Part shown: piece after piece, positions 14,170 through 22,621 of the stretch
How positions within the stretch are numbered: the stretch's first letter is position 1
Layout of the letters: each line of letters starts with the position of its first letter
NCBI GenBank assembly: GCA_965203505.1
Contig: OZ241880.1
Span: 2,356,001 to 2,420,000 of the forward strand
Direction of reading: 5' to 3'
Source of the DNA: Bin127 sp965203505
Lineage (GTDB): Bacteria > Chloroflexota > Dehalococcoidia > Lucifugimonadales > Lucifugimonadaceae
DNA length: 64,000 nucleotides
Notes under the pieces: model-generated
What the model saw: only the letters and a program-made list of their open reading frames with translations
Database searches by the model: none
What the model was told of the DNA's origin: nothing
Position numbers and translations under genes: made by a program

Positions 14170-15075
14170 TTATCCCACGAAAACTGGTTGGGTCCAGGCT
14201 CGGGTGCCGCCGGATGACTTGACTGTCGCTCTTACGTAGCCTTCGTCGCCGTTGAATTCGTAACGGGCTGTTTGGCCTTCGACCTCGGTAAGTGTTTTGC
14301 CTTCGAGACCTGAGAATTCAGTGACGTAGATCATTGAGCGGTTTGGTTCGATTTCGAGTTCGATGGCATCTTCGGTGATGATTAGGTCAGTGAGTTCGAT
14401 GCCGTTGGATGAGTAGAAGTTGCCGGTGGCGAGGCCATCAACGATGTTATCGACGTTGAGTTCAGGAGCGTTGACGACGACCCATCCCCTACCTGGGTTG
14501 GAGGCGTCGGGCGTGTAGTCGTGGTAGTTGTGGGAATCATCGGTTGCGGTCCCGAAGATTACGCGGCCCGAAGATAGGACGAGGTCCCACATCTCTTCCA
14601 CGCCGGGCTTTCCGGGCGCGCCGTAGCCGTTCACGGCGGGATGAGCGTTGTGAATCTCCATGAGGCTGGCGCCTTCGACCTGCTTGATGTGTTCGTGGTT
14701 GAACGCCCACTCGTAGTTGGGGTGATTGAGTTGCGCGATACCTCCTGCGTTGATGATGGCGTTCACGTTTGCCTGCAGCGTCGCGACGACGTCGTCTAAG
14801 TTGGTGGGTTCGACGACATAACGAATGCCGATTCCGTTCAGATGGATCGGAATGGTTCCGCCGACGATGCGCGCCGAAACCTCTTCACCCGGTATCATCA
14901 ACGGGCCGTCTTCGATTTCGTGCTCGAGGATCGTGCGGTGGTTGTGATCGCTTAGTACAAGAAAGTCGTAGCCGTGATCACGATACCAACGCGTGACGAA
15001 GTCAGGGTCGGCGTCGCCGTCTGACTCGGTGGTGTGAGTGTGGATGTTGCCTTTGTACCAGTTGGATGCGGACAT
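14170..15075 (-). CDS. PHP-domain metal-dependent hydrolase
   Basis: 301 residues. The N-terminus KGNIHTHTTESDGDADP carries the PHP motif 1 (HxHxxxSDG), followed by FLVLSDHNHRT (motif 2), GEEVSA, IAQLNHPNYEWAF (His of motif 3) and ATDDSHNYHD (motif 4). These residues would hold two or three metals for phosphoester or related hydrolysis. The last 80 residues form a separate beta-rich part. No export signal is present. The gene is downstream of the enolase superfamily gene on the same strand (53 nt gap), so the two may form an operon for use of one substrate. Confidence 0.85.
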   Translation of the reverse strand: MSASNWYKGNIHTHTTESDGDADPDFVTRWYRDHGYDFLVLSDHNHRTILEHEIEDGPLMIPGEEVSARIVGGTIPIHLNGIGIRYVVEPTNLDDVVATLQANVNAIINAGGIAQLNHPNYEWAFNHEHIKQVEGASLMEIHNAHPAVNGYGAPGKPGVEEMWDLVLSSGRVIFGTATDDSHNYHDYTPDASNPGRGWVVVNAPELNVDNIVDGLATGNFYSSNGIELTDLIITEDAIELEIEPNRSMIYVTEFSGLEGKTLTEVEGQTARYEFNGDEGYVRATVKSSGGTRAWTQPVFVG

Positions 15076-15128
15076 CTACTAAAACCCCCTTGTATTCCCC
15101 TTTGGACATCAAAGGGGAGGCAAGCGTT

Positions 15129-16295
15129 TTAATCGTAGACTGTCTTGCCTACGGTGTGCTTGTTGATGAAGTCCCAGTCGTGGGTTACGCCCATTCCGGG
15201 CAGGTCGGTTACGTGGATGTGGCCGTTTTCATCGATGGCGTCAAGCATATCGGAGTAGCCGTCGAGGTAGACGGGCGGGTAGGATGGTTGGAGTTTGGGG
15301 TGGACGAGTCCGAGTTCGTAGTAGTTGGAGTTGCGCATCGCTGCCATGGTCTGCCGGCGACTCGGACCGGGACCGTGCGGTTCGACGTCGAGGCCGAACC
15401 CTTCGGATGCGTGGGCGATCTTCATGACGCCGGTGATGCCGCCGTCGTAGTCGTGATCGATCCGAACGAAATCCGTGCCGTCAGCGATGATGAAATCTAC
15501 GTGCTTCTCCAACCCACGGACGTGTTCGAGCTGTAGGAGCGGGACGCGGATGAGTTCGCGGAGTTTGCGGTGGGCGAAGGCAGATTCGCCGCCGTCCTTG
15601 AAGACGTCTTCCCACCAGTAGTAATTGTAGACTTCGCAGGCTCTGCCGATCTTGAGGGCGTCGCCGAATGTCAGGATGGCGCAGAACGGGTCGAGCATGA
15701 GGTCCATCTTGTCACCGACACGTTCGCCGACGACTTCTACGAGCCTCACGTGCTGCTCGATCGGCGCCTCTTGCCATGGATGGATCTTGAAAGCTTTGTA
15801 GCCCATTTCGTAGCATTGTTCGGCGAAATCGGCGTAGGCTTCGGGGCTGTTCAATCCACCGGGATAGTTGTCGCCGATGTAGGTGGATGCGTAGGCGGGG
15901 AATGATTTGCGTTGTTCGCCAAGCAGTCGATATATCGGCTGATCCAGCAGCTTGCCGGCTAGGTCCCAGAGCGCCATGTCGACTTGCGACATGCCCATCC
16001 GTGCATGTTGCCTAGTCGCCTGCTTTGCATCGTTGTAGATGCGTTCACGGGCGAAGGCGCTCTCACCGATGACGGCGTTAGCGAAGAGGCCGATGGCGGA
16101 GTGTTCGGTGGCTGAACCGCCGACGTATTCGCCGGTGACACCGGCGTCGGTATGAATGACGACCATGCGGGCGGTGTTTCTGATGTTGGTGCCGGGGGCG
16201 TATCCAGGTAGCTGGATCCTGCCGGATCCCTCCATGTTTTCAACGAAGTACTCGAACTCGATTACTTCCATCTTGGTGATTTTGGGATCGGACAT
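15129..16295 (-). CDS. Enolase superfamily (mandelate racemase/muconate lactonizing) enzyme
   Basis: 388 residues with the N-terminal capping domain (ITKMEVIEFEYFVENMEGSGR) and the barrel. The first catalytic motif is AFKIHPW (Lys-x-His). Metal ligands are D in LMLDPFC, E in YYWWEDVF and E in LLQLEHV, and the second base is His in DVEPHGPGPS. That set points to a sugar-acid dehydratase or racemase of the mandelate racemase subgroup. The substrate is not determined. Family copies are strikingly numerous in SAR202-type Chloroflexota. It heads a likely operon with the PHP hydrolase; its own start is about 230 nt from a region with repeats that precedes fhs. Confidence 0.87.
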   Translation of the reverse strand: MSDPKITKMEVIEFEYFVENMEGSGRIQLPGYAPGTNIRNTARMVVIHTDAGVTGEYVGGSATEHSAIGLFANAVIGESAFARERIYNDAKQATRQHARMGMSQVDMALWDLAGKLLDQPIYRLLGEQRKSFPAYASTYIGDNYPGGLNSPEAYADFAEQCYEMGYKAFKIHPWQEAPIEQHVRLVEVVGERVGDKMDLMLDPFCAILTFGDALKIGRACEVYNYYWWEDVFKDGGESAFAHRKLRELIRVPLLQLEHVRGLEKHVDFIIADGTDFVRIDHDYDGGITGVMKIAHASEGFGLDVEPHGPGPSRRQTMAAMRNSNYYELGLVHPKLQPSYPPVYLDGYSDMLDAIDENGHIHVTDLPGMGVTHDWDFINKHTVGKTVYD

Positions 16296-16361
16296 GGTGT
16301 TGCCTCGTTACTTGGGTTGCGGTTATCTGAACCGCTGATTACGCTGATTTTAGTGAAGTGT

Positions 16362-16448
16362 CATTCTGAGCGCAGCGAGGAATCTAAAGCGTTTTGCACT
16401 GAGGATGGCGTGTTAGGTTTTTCACTCCGCTACTCTATGTTCAGAATG
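16362..16448. repeat. 87-bp MITE-like element with 8-bp terminal inverted repeats
   Basis: CATTCTGA at 16362-16369 is mirrored by TCAGAATG at 16441-16448. The left end (CATTCTGAGCGCAGCGAGGAAT) is of the type seen as dispersed repeats in many bacterial genomes. No coding capacity. Confidence 0.5.
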
Positions 16449-16496
16449 GCATTGGGCTACGGTGTAGTGAGGGCATCCCCCGCTCGCTTCGCTCGC

Positions 16497-16521
16497 GCCC
16501 CCTTCGCGGAGCGAAAGGGGC
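16497..16521. repeat. Hairpin repeat, copy 3, next to the fhs stop codon
   Basis: GCCCCCTTCGC, loop GGA, GCGAAAGGGGC: same family as the hairpins at 4354 and 4523, with one mismatch in the stem. It lies 10 nt past the end of fhs (minus strand) and could act as its transcription end. Confidence 0.65.
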
Positions 16522-16530
16522 AGCACCGGT

Positions 16531-18174
16531 TCAGGTGCTCAATATGCCTGTGATTTCGCCTGTGTCGTCGTTTAGATCGATGTCCCAGGCGTTGGGGGTT
16601 GATGGTAGGCCGGGGAGGGTGATGATGTTGCCTGCAAGGGTGACGATCTGCTTTGCGCCGGCGAGTACGCGCAGTTCGCGGATCGGTATCGTGTGGCCGC
16701 GCGGTACGTTGAGCAGTCGAGGGTTGGCGGAGACGGAAAGGTGTGTCTTGGCCATGCAGATCGGGAAGTCCCATCCGTTGGACTCGAAACGGCGTGCCGT
16801 TGTTTTGGTCAATGGGCCCCATTCGACTCCGTCGGCGTTGAAGAGCTGCTCGGAGATGCGTTCGACCTTGTCGATTGTTGGGAGTTCGTCTTCGTAGAGC
16901 AGATTCACGTCGGCAACGCCGGAGTGTGCTGCGTCCCATACGGCCTCTGCCAACTCGGTCATGCCGTCGCCGCCCTCCGCGAAACCACGTGCCTCGGCAA
17001 CTCCGACGGCCCCTGCATTGAGTGCCGCAGACTTCGCTGCCGCAATCTCTTCTGCCGTGTCAGACGGGAATTTGTTTATCGCGACGACTGGAGGCAGTCC
17101 GTACATCTTGACTATGCGGATTGCGTTCGCCAAGTTCTCTGCCCCCTTCTTTACGGCATCAACGTTGGACGATTCCAATGCATCGCGTTTTACGCCACCG
17201 TGCCACTTCAGCCCCCGGATCGTCGCGACGACGACTGCGGCCGAAGGCTCGGGTCCGCCCTGTCGGACTTTGATGTCCATGAATTTTTGGAAGCCGAGAT
17301 CTGCACCAAAACCGGCTTCCGTGACGGTGATGTCGGCGGTGTTGATAGCTAGGATGTCGGCGAGGATCGAGCTGCAGCCGTGTGCAATGTTGCCGAACGG
17401 GCCCATGTGGACGATTGCGGGTTGCCCCTCAAGCGTCTGTGCCAGATTCGGTTTTACTGCGTCTCGCAGCAATGCCATCATCGAGCCGATGCCGCCGATT
17501 TCGCGGGCGGTGACCGGCTTTCGGTCGGTTGTCCAGCCGACCACGATGTTGCCGATCCGTTCGCGGAGATCAGCGTATCCGTTGGTCAATGCCAGGATCG
17601 CCATGATCTCGGACGCGGCGTTGATGTCGAAGCCTGCTTCGCGCATCGGGGCGTTTAGGCGTCCGCCGACGCCGGTCACTACTTGTCGAAGAGCGCGGTC
17701 TTCGGCATCGGTTACACGTCGCCATGTGATGCCGTCGGGTTGGAGACCGAGGATGGCGCCGCGGTAGACGGCGTTGTCGGTCATTGCGGCGAGTAGGTTG
17801 TGGGCCGACTCCATGGCGTGGAAATCGCCGGTGAAGTGCAGGTTGATCTCGTTGGCGGGTTGGACAGTGGATTTGCCGCCGCCGGTACCGCCGCCTTTGT
17901 GTCCAAAGACCGGACCGAGTGACGGTTGCCGGATGGTTAGAGCGACGTTTTTGCCGATCTTGGCAAGGCCTTGGGTTAGTCCGACGGCGGTGGTGGATTT
18001 TCCTTCGCCGGCAGGTGTGGGTGTGATGGCGGTGACAACGACGAGTTTTCCTAGTGTTGGGCGCTTCGGGAACGCCTGAAGGGGAATCTTGGCCTTGTCG
18101 TTGCCGTAGGTTTCGATATCTGCCGGTGAAAATCCGAGGTCTTGTGCGACGTCTGTGATCGGGCGCAGTGGCAT
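16531..18174 (-). CDS. fhs: Formate-tetrahydrofolate ligase
   Basis: 547 residues, the usual length for the enzyme. It shows the ATP-binding P-loop TPAGEGKSTTAVGLTQGL, then RQPSLGPVFGHKGGGTGGG, HFTGDFHA and the folate-binding region near the C-terminus (PICMAKTHLSVSANPRLLNVPRG). It makes 10-formyl-THF from formate, THF and ATP, supplying purine synthesis and, in some lineages, the Wood-Ljungdahl methyl branch. No folD or other pathway gene is adjacent, so its role here is probably general one-carbon supply. It stands alone between repeat-bearing gaps. Confidence 0.96.
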   Translation of the reverse strand: MPLRPITDVAQDLGFSPADIETYGNDKAKIPLQAFPKRPTLGKLVVVTAITPTPAGEGKSTTAVGLTQGLAKIGKNVALTIRQPSLGPVFGHKGGGTGGGKSTVQPANEINLHFTGDFHAMESAHNLLAAMTDNAVYRGAILGLQPDGITWRRVTDAEDRALRQVVTGVGGRLNAPMREAGFDINAASEIMAILALTNGYADLRERIGNIVVGWTTDRKPVTAREIGGIGSMMALLRDAVKPNLAQTLEGQPAIVHMGPFGNIAHGCSSILADILAINTADITVTEAGFGADLGFQKFMDIKVRQGGPEPSAAVVVATIRGLKWHGGVKRDALESSNVDAVKKGAENLANAIRIVKMYGLPPVVAINKFPSDTAEEIAAAKSAALNAGAVGVAEARGFAEGGDGMTELAEAVWDAAHSGVADVNLLYEDELPTIDKVERISEQLFNADGVEWGPLTKTTARRFESNGWDFPICMAKTHLSVSANPRLLNVPRGHTIPIRELRVLAGAKQIVTLAGNIITLPGLPSTPNAWDIDLNDDTGEITGILST

Positions 18175-18478
18175 ATCGTTAAATTCCTGTCTAGTCGTGC
18201 ATTACGAGATGCGGCACGGTTAGGTCATGGCTTTCGGCGACACCAATCAAGTTTAACGAAGCGGACATCAGTGACCATTGATCTCAATTCGACGAAGGGA
18301 TAATTCCCGCCCGGCAGGGGTGAGCAAGGTGTTGGCTAGGCGGTAGTCTGGGGCTGGGATCGTGACTTTTCGCGGTGGAACTGAGAATTCTAGCCTCCAT
18401 CGGCTGCCTCGCCCACACAGCCGGGTGGTACGGTGTATTATTGGAATAACAGTCGTTAATAGGTTTTGGAGATTTTGC
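18175..18478. other. Intergenic region between divergent fhs and coiled-coil genes
   Basis: About 300 nt that must contain both promoters. I see no convincing gene; open frames on the minus strand here continue as shadows into the coiled-coil gene. No repeat family member or clear riboswitch fold was recognised. Confidence 0.4.
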
Positions 18479-18883
18479 ATGACGACGCTTGAAGAGCGCG
18501 TTGAAAGATTGGAAGCCGACCTGCCCACGCGGAGAGGCTATGTGGTGCATCTTGAAGCGCTCCAGCAAGGCCAGCGTTTACTAAACCAACGACTGGGCGT
18601 GGTGGAAAACGATGTAGCCATGTTGAAGATCGATGTCGCGGCATTGAAGACTGATGTAGCCGAGTTGAAAATCGACGTGGCGATGTTGAAGTCCGATGTG
18701 GCAGTCTTGAAGTCCGATGTAGCGGAATTGAAGTCTGACGTGGCAGTGTTGAAGTCCGATGTAGCGGGATTGAAGTCTGACGTGGCAGTGTTGAAGTCCG
18801 ATGTCGGTGAGTTGAAGGCTGATGTCGGTGAGATGAAGGGCGACATGAAACTCATTCTTCGTCACTTCAAGATAGAGACCTGA
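18479..18883 (+). CDS. Heptad-repeat coiled-coil protein
   Basis: 134 residues from the ATG at 18479. After a head MTTLEERVERLEADLPTRRG and a second helix (LEALQQGQRLLNQRLGVVEN) come about eleven consecutive seven-residue units of the form DVAxLKS, with Val and Leu at the a and d positions, ending GDMKLILRHFKIET. This must form a long parallel coiled coil of roughly 120 Angstrom. There is no signal peptide or membrane helix. The repeats are also near-perfect in the DNA. Similar heptad proteins are seen as filament or scaffold parts, but nothing here shows a partner. The head resembles the 66-residue tail-anchored protein at 13902. Confidence 0.72.
   Translation: MTTLEERVERLEADLPTRRGYVVHLEALQQGQRLLNQRLGVVENDVAMLKIDVAALKTDVAELKIDVAMLKSDVAVLKSDVAELKSDVAVLKSDVAGLKSDVAVLKSDVGELKADVGEMKGDMKLILRHFKIET
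18611..18841 (+). repeat. Tandem 21-bp repeat, about 11 units
   Basis: Units such as GATGTAGCCATGTTGAAG-like 21-mers encode the heptads of the coiled-coil protein. Neighbouring units in the middle are almost identical, which points to recent unit duplication by slippage or recombination; copy number is likely to vary between strains. Confidence 0.8.
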
Positions 18884-19044
18884 AACACACGACCACGGAT
18901 AGGTTTCAGTTAGTCTTCGGCATCGTGCATAACGCAAGGTGTTTTGACACGATTGCGCCGATAGGCACGGTGGATTTTAGGGGTGCAGGGGTGCAGCTAG
19001 CTAGCGTTGACGTTGGTCAGTTGAGAGGGTAACTCGGTTGTCGA

Positions 19045-19485
19045 TCACCATTGATCGCAGCCTTCGGCGACGCCCATTCTTCCGGTGTCGGTTTCGGGTT
19101 TGTTGTCGCCTTCGACTTCCTGCGTATCGATGTCTACGTAGAAGACGAGCTGTTCCGGGCCGATGATGCGATCTTCGTCGCGTAGGTAGGTAACTTTGAT
19201 TCGGCCATCGGCGATTTGTTCGCTCTTTGAGAATTCCCATTGGTAATCATCTTGGATCCACTTCTCGCAGGTTGCGCCGAAGAAGCCCCACGGTTTATCG
19301 GACATATAGGCGAACACAAGCCGGTGTGCCAAAACGCCGACTTCACGCGAGACTTCGGTGGTTGGAGTTGATTGCGAAACGGCGCTGTCGGCGTTGTTGT
19401 TTGTTGATGCAGATTGGCAGGCCAATGCGGCACTGAGTACGAGAAACGGAGTCACCACAGCGGAGATTAGTCTGAGCGAGGCCAT
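19045..19485 (-). CDS. Small lipoprotein of unknown function
   Basis: 146 residues. The signal peptide (LRLISAVVTPFLVLSAALAC) ends in a good lipobox, so the protein is probably membrane-anchored outside. A Ser/Thr/Asn-rich linker precedes a compact domain with two Cys (TCEKWIQDDYQWEF and GCDQW) that could form a disulfide. No family recognised. It is 13 nt downstream of the di-haem oxidoreductase gene and almost certainly cotranscribed with it, so it may assist that enzyme at the membrane. Confidence 0.62.
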   Translation of the reverse strand: MASLRLISAVVTPFLVLSAALACQSASTNNNADSAVSQSTPTTEVSREVGVLAHRLVFAYMSDKPWGFFGATCEKWIQDDYQWEFSKSEQIADGRIKVTYLRDEDRIIGPEQLVFYVDIDTQEVEGDNKPETDTGRMGVAEGCDQW

Positions 19486-19498
19486 GGCCGGATGTCCG

Positions 19499-21397
19499 CT
19501 ACTCCGTCGGTATGGTCAACGTCTTTAAGAAGGCGATCAATGCGTCCTGTTCCTCTTGCGGAAGGGCGATGAATCGGTTTCGGGCGCCGTTGGCGGAGCC
19601 GCCGTGCGCTTTGATGGCGTCTGAGATCAAAGTCGCGCGACCGTGGTGGAGGAACGGCGGCTCAGATGCGAAGCCCCATAAGCGGCGAGTCATCCAGTGC
19701 TCGGTCGGTACTCCTCCTTGAATGATCTGCTCATTGTCTAGCACGCCGTCTTCGCCCATGTCGTGTCTCCGAAGGTCGGAGAAAACTGGGATCAGGTAGT
19801 GGCCGTTCTCGTCTTGTTTCAGGTCATCTGCGAACTGGCTGAGTTCGATCTCGAGTACTGCGTCGACGGCATCGGGGCGCAGGTCACGTCCCACGTTGAA
19901 TTCGTTGGGTTCGGTGAATGTCAGTGATTCGAGCGGCAGTTGGGGAATGTGGCAGAGGGCGCAACCTATGGATTCAAACTTCGCCTTGCCCAATTCGACC
20001 GTCGCTCGCAAGTCTGGATCTTCGGGCATCTTTGGAATCGGCGCGGGAAGGGAGACTAGGAAAGCCACTAGCGCGGTGGCATCTCCTGGCGTAATCTCGT
20101 TGACCACTCCATCGCCGTCGCCGTCTTTGTAGGACCCTACGCGTTCGTAATTCTCGATACCGTGGTGGTGCAACATCGCATCGTTGTTGAATTCACGCAG
20201 ACTTCGAAACACACCTTTTTGACTGAATGGTCTAACGATTAGATCGCCGTCTACACCTTCGACTTCGCTGGTGTATACGAAGCCGTTGGGGTGGGCGGTG
20301 ACTGCGCCGAAGTCGACGCCTTTGGCGGTGATTTCACGGCGGACGGGCCAACCGGATTTTTTGGCCTCTTCTATGACCGCTTGTTCTTGAGCGAGGAGTT
20401 CACGGGTCATCTCTCGGGCGAGCAGCTCGACGAACCCGGCACCGAACATCCCGACCGTGTTGCGTTCGTTGCCGACGTTTTGCAGGGTCAGCGGGTCTTC
20501 GTCTTCCTGCTCGTACTGCAATCGGTCTTCCAGTTCGGTTCGGAAGTCGAACTCCATCTGGTCGTTGAAATCGACGAACTCGAAGCGTTGCCCAAGAACG
20601 AAGACGTTGGCGACGTTGTCGCCGCCGCCTCCGATAAGCGGGGTGTTATGGCAACCGCTGCAGGCGTTGGCATCGGGTCCGGAGATGCGGTTGAAGCTTT
20701 CGACACCCTCCCGGCGATTCCTAAATTCGCCTACACCAGTGCGCGTTGGTCGGCCAGCACCGTCGAGAGTGTTGAAAGAGGCTGTGAATAGCAGCTCGCC
20801 GTGCTCAATCAACTCTTCGAGGGAGTATTTGCCGGCTTCGATGCCTGACTGGCTGAAATGTATTTGCACCGCCGGAGCGTCGCCAACCCACTGCTTGCCG
20901 AGGTTGGCGCATTCGAATCGGACGTTCTCGAGCGATTCATAACCCTCGACGTGTTGGTCCATGTGCTCGTAGGTATCGAGGTAGTTGAGGACTTGGAGCG
21001 TTGGGTAGTCGTAGTAACCACCTGCGAGAAGGTCTTGGAGGGCTAAGATGAAACGCTCTGTGGAGTCGACAAGCTCGCCGCGAACGGATTCGAGTTCGGT
21101 TTCGAGGATTGCGATCTGTTCCTCGATCTGTTCGACGGAAAGCTCTTCGCGGAGCATTCCGTCACTGATGGCATCGACGCGGTCGCAGACCTTGACTCCG
21201 TACTCGGTGTTGTCTTCGACTGCGAACGCGGCACAAGCGACGGTCCACGTCAATATGATGCCGAGCGTCGCGGTGATAGAGAATGCCGCGAAAAGACGTC
21301 GCGGGGATTGGCTAGATCCCGGCGTCGCGGTCGATCTCGGTTTGATACTCGGCAACGGAACCGTCCATGATGTCAGAGAGCGATACCGGCTGCCCAC
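19499..21397 (-). CDS. Di-haem oxidoreductase (DHOR/DUF1111, cytochrome c peroxidase-like)
   Basis: 632 residues, exported. Two haem c motifs are visible: CSGCH at about residues 246-250 and CALCH at about 479-483. The context DANACSGCHNTPLIGGGG and IPVFSDLRRHDMG with LWGFASEPPFLHHGRA near the end are characteristic of the DHOR family, whose members transfer electrons in the periplasm or outside the membrane; the physiological substrate is generally unknown. A hydrophobic segment at 35-59 is the export signal (a lipidated Cys55 is possible). The GTG start at 21397 overlaps the upstream oxidoreductase by 86 nt; no better start lies downstream except rare TTG codons, so the true N-terminus is uncertain. 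Confidence 0.85.
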   Translation of the reverse strand: MGSRYRSLTSWTVPLPSIKPRSTATPGSSQSPRRLFAAFSITATLGIILTWTVACAAFAVEDNTEYGVKVCDRVDAISDGMLREELSVEQIEEQIAILETELESVRGELVDSTERFILALQDLLAGGYYDYPTLQVLNYLDTYEHMDQHVEGYESLENVRFECANLGKQWVGDAPAVQIHFSQSGIEAGKYSLEELIEHGELLFTASFNTLDGAGRPTRTGVGEFRNRREGVESFNRISGPDANACSGCHNTPLIGGGGDNVANVFVLGQRFEFVDFNDQMEFDFRTELEDRLQYEQEDEDPLTLQNVGNERNTVGMFGAGFVELLAREMTRELLAQEQAVIEEAKKSGWPVRREITAKGVDFGAVTAHPNGFVYTSEVEGVDGDLIVRPFSQKGVFRSLREFNNDAMLHHHGIENYERVGSYKDGDGDGVVNEITPGDATALVAFLVSLPAPIPKMPEDPDLRATVELGKAKFESIGCALCHIPQLPLESLTFTEPNEFNVGRDLRPDAVDAVLEIELSQFADDLKQDENGHYLIPVFSDLRRHDMGEDGVLDNEQIIQGGVPTEHWMTRRLWGFASEPPFLHHGRATLISDAIKAHGGSANGARNRFIALPQEEQDALIAFLKTLTIPTE

Positions 21398-22577
21398 ATT
21401 GTCCGGACTCTAAGATTCCGTAAGAAACCGCAAGGGCTTTCATCCCAACTTCAGCATCGACCTCGACATTTCTATTTCCCGATTCTATTGCGGCTGCCAA
21501 CTCCTGCATCTCGATGGCGACCAAGATGCGGTCAATTGCTTCGAATCCGACGTCGTAAGCGCCCATTCTCGTAGCTCCACCGAAGAATGCCGCAGTCGTT
21601 TCGTCGAGATGCCAATCTGGCACGAGATCAAGCATCTCCTGTTGGTTGAGCGGGTGGGATCTGCCTTCCAGATGTATGGTCGCGGGAATACCGGTCCGCG
21701 TTGGCGGCATCTGCATCGTTCCTGCGCTGCCGTGAATCGTGTTGATGCCTGCACCGTAGCCTATCGAGGCGTTGGTGATGGTGAGTTGACCGATTGCTCC
21801 CGAAGCAAACTTCAGCAGACTGATGGCGGTGTCTTCTTGGTCGATTTCCACGGTCTCTTGGTTGGCGAACGCGTCTTCGACGCGATGCGAGTAGAACTGC
21901 GCGATTTGGCCGCTCATGCCTTCTCTAACTCTTACGGGCGCGAAGAGTCCAGTTCGTGCGTCCAGAGAATCGATGTCACCGAGGAAGTAGATGAGGAGAT
22001 CCGCTTCATGGACGCCTTGTTCGATGATGACGCTTCCAGCGCGCGACTTCAATGCGCGCCAGCCGGTGTCGTGCATCAACGCGGAGCCTCCGCCAAGAGA
22101 CACCTTCATTGCGAAGCCGGGCTCACCGATCGCGCCAGCGTCAAGTAGTGCCTTGGCGAGTCGATTCATCGGGTCGCGGCGGTACTGCTCGCCGATGGAT
22201 AGAACGAGTCCCTTGGCTTCGGCAGCGTCACGCATTAGACGGCATGCCTTCATGGTCAGGGCCATGGGTTTTTCCGTCAGTATGTGCACTCCGGCATCGA
22301 ATGCTTGGAGCGCGAAGATGTGGTGCATCCGGGTGTCAGTGACGATGTCTACGGCGTCGACGCCCGATGCGAGCATCGTTTCGTAGTCCGTGAAGACTTG
22401 CGGTCGATGACCGGTGGCATCCTCGACTGCGTCCGCTACGCCGTTTGCGGCGGCCTCGTGGCGGTCGCAGACTGCGGAGAGTGTGAATGAATCGAAGTGC
22501 GTGCGCAGCTCGATGTATCCGTGAGCGTGACGCATTCCCATCCCGCCACATCCGACCAATCCCAGGTTGAGGCTCAA
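21312..22577 (-). CDS. Gfo/Idh/MocA family NAD(P)-dependent oxidoreductase
   Basis: 421 residues. The Rossmann start NLGLVGCGGMGMRHAHGY has the GxGxxG nucleotide motif, and the family's catalytic EKP occurs in VHILTEKPMALTMK. A second domain with IEQGVHEADLLIYFLG gives the usual His-x-x-x-Asp near the substrate. Such enzymes oxidise or reduce cyclic sugars, inositols or related polyols. It lies between an enolase superfamily dehydratase and the di-haem oxidoreductase, with a 44-nt gap to the former, which suggests a sugar or sugar-acid degradation operon. Confidence 0.9.
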   Translation of the reverse strand: MSLNLGLVGCGGMGMRHAHGYIELRTHFDSFTLSAVCDRHEAAANGVADAVEDATGHRPQVFTDYETMLASGVDAVDIVTDTRMHHIFALQAFDAGVHILTEKPMALTMKACRLMRDAAEAKGLVLSIGEQYRRDPMNRLAKALLDAGAIGEPGFAMKVSLGGGSALMHDTGWRALKSRAGSVIIEQGVHEADLLIYFLGDIDSLDARTGLFAPVRVREGMSGQIAQFYSHRVEDAFANQETVEIDQEDTAISLLKFASGAIGQLTITNASIGYGAGINTIHGSAGTMQMPPTRTGIPATIHLEGRSHPLNQQEMLDLVPDWHLDETTAAFFGGATRMGAYDVGFEAIDRILVAIEMQELAAAIESGNRNVEVDAEVGMKALAVSYGILESGQCGQPVSLSDIMDGSVAEYQTEIDRDAGI

Positions 22578-22621
22578 TGATTGTTTCCTTTCAGGTGTGC
22601 GATAGTCAGCCGTCCAGATTT

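Noticed and set aside
18268..18568. Minus-strand frames before the coiled-coil gene
   Set aside because: Mostly antisense to the coiled-coil gene; no ribosome site or similarity.
18611..18841. Possible CRISPR-like array because of regular repeats
   Set aside because: Units are 21 bp, contiguous without spacers and in frame with a heptad coiled coil.
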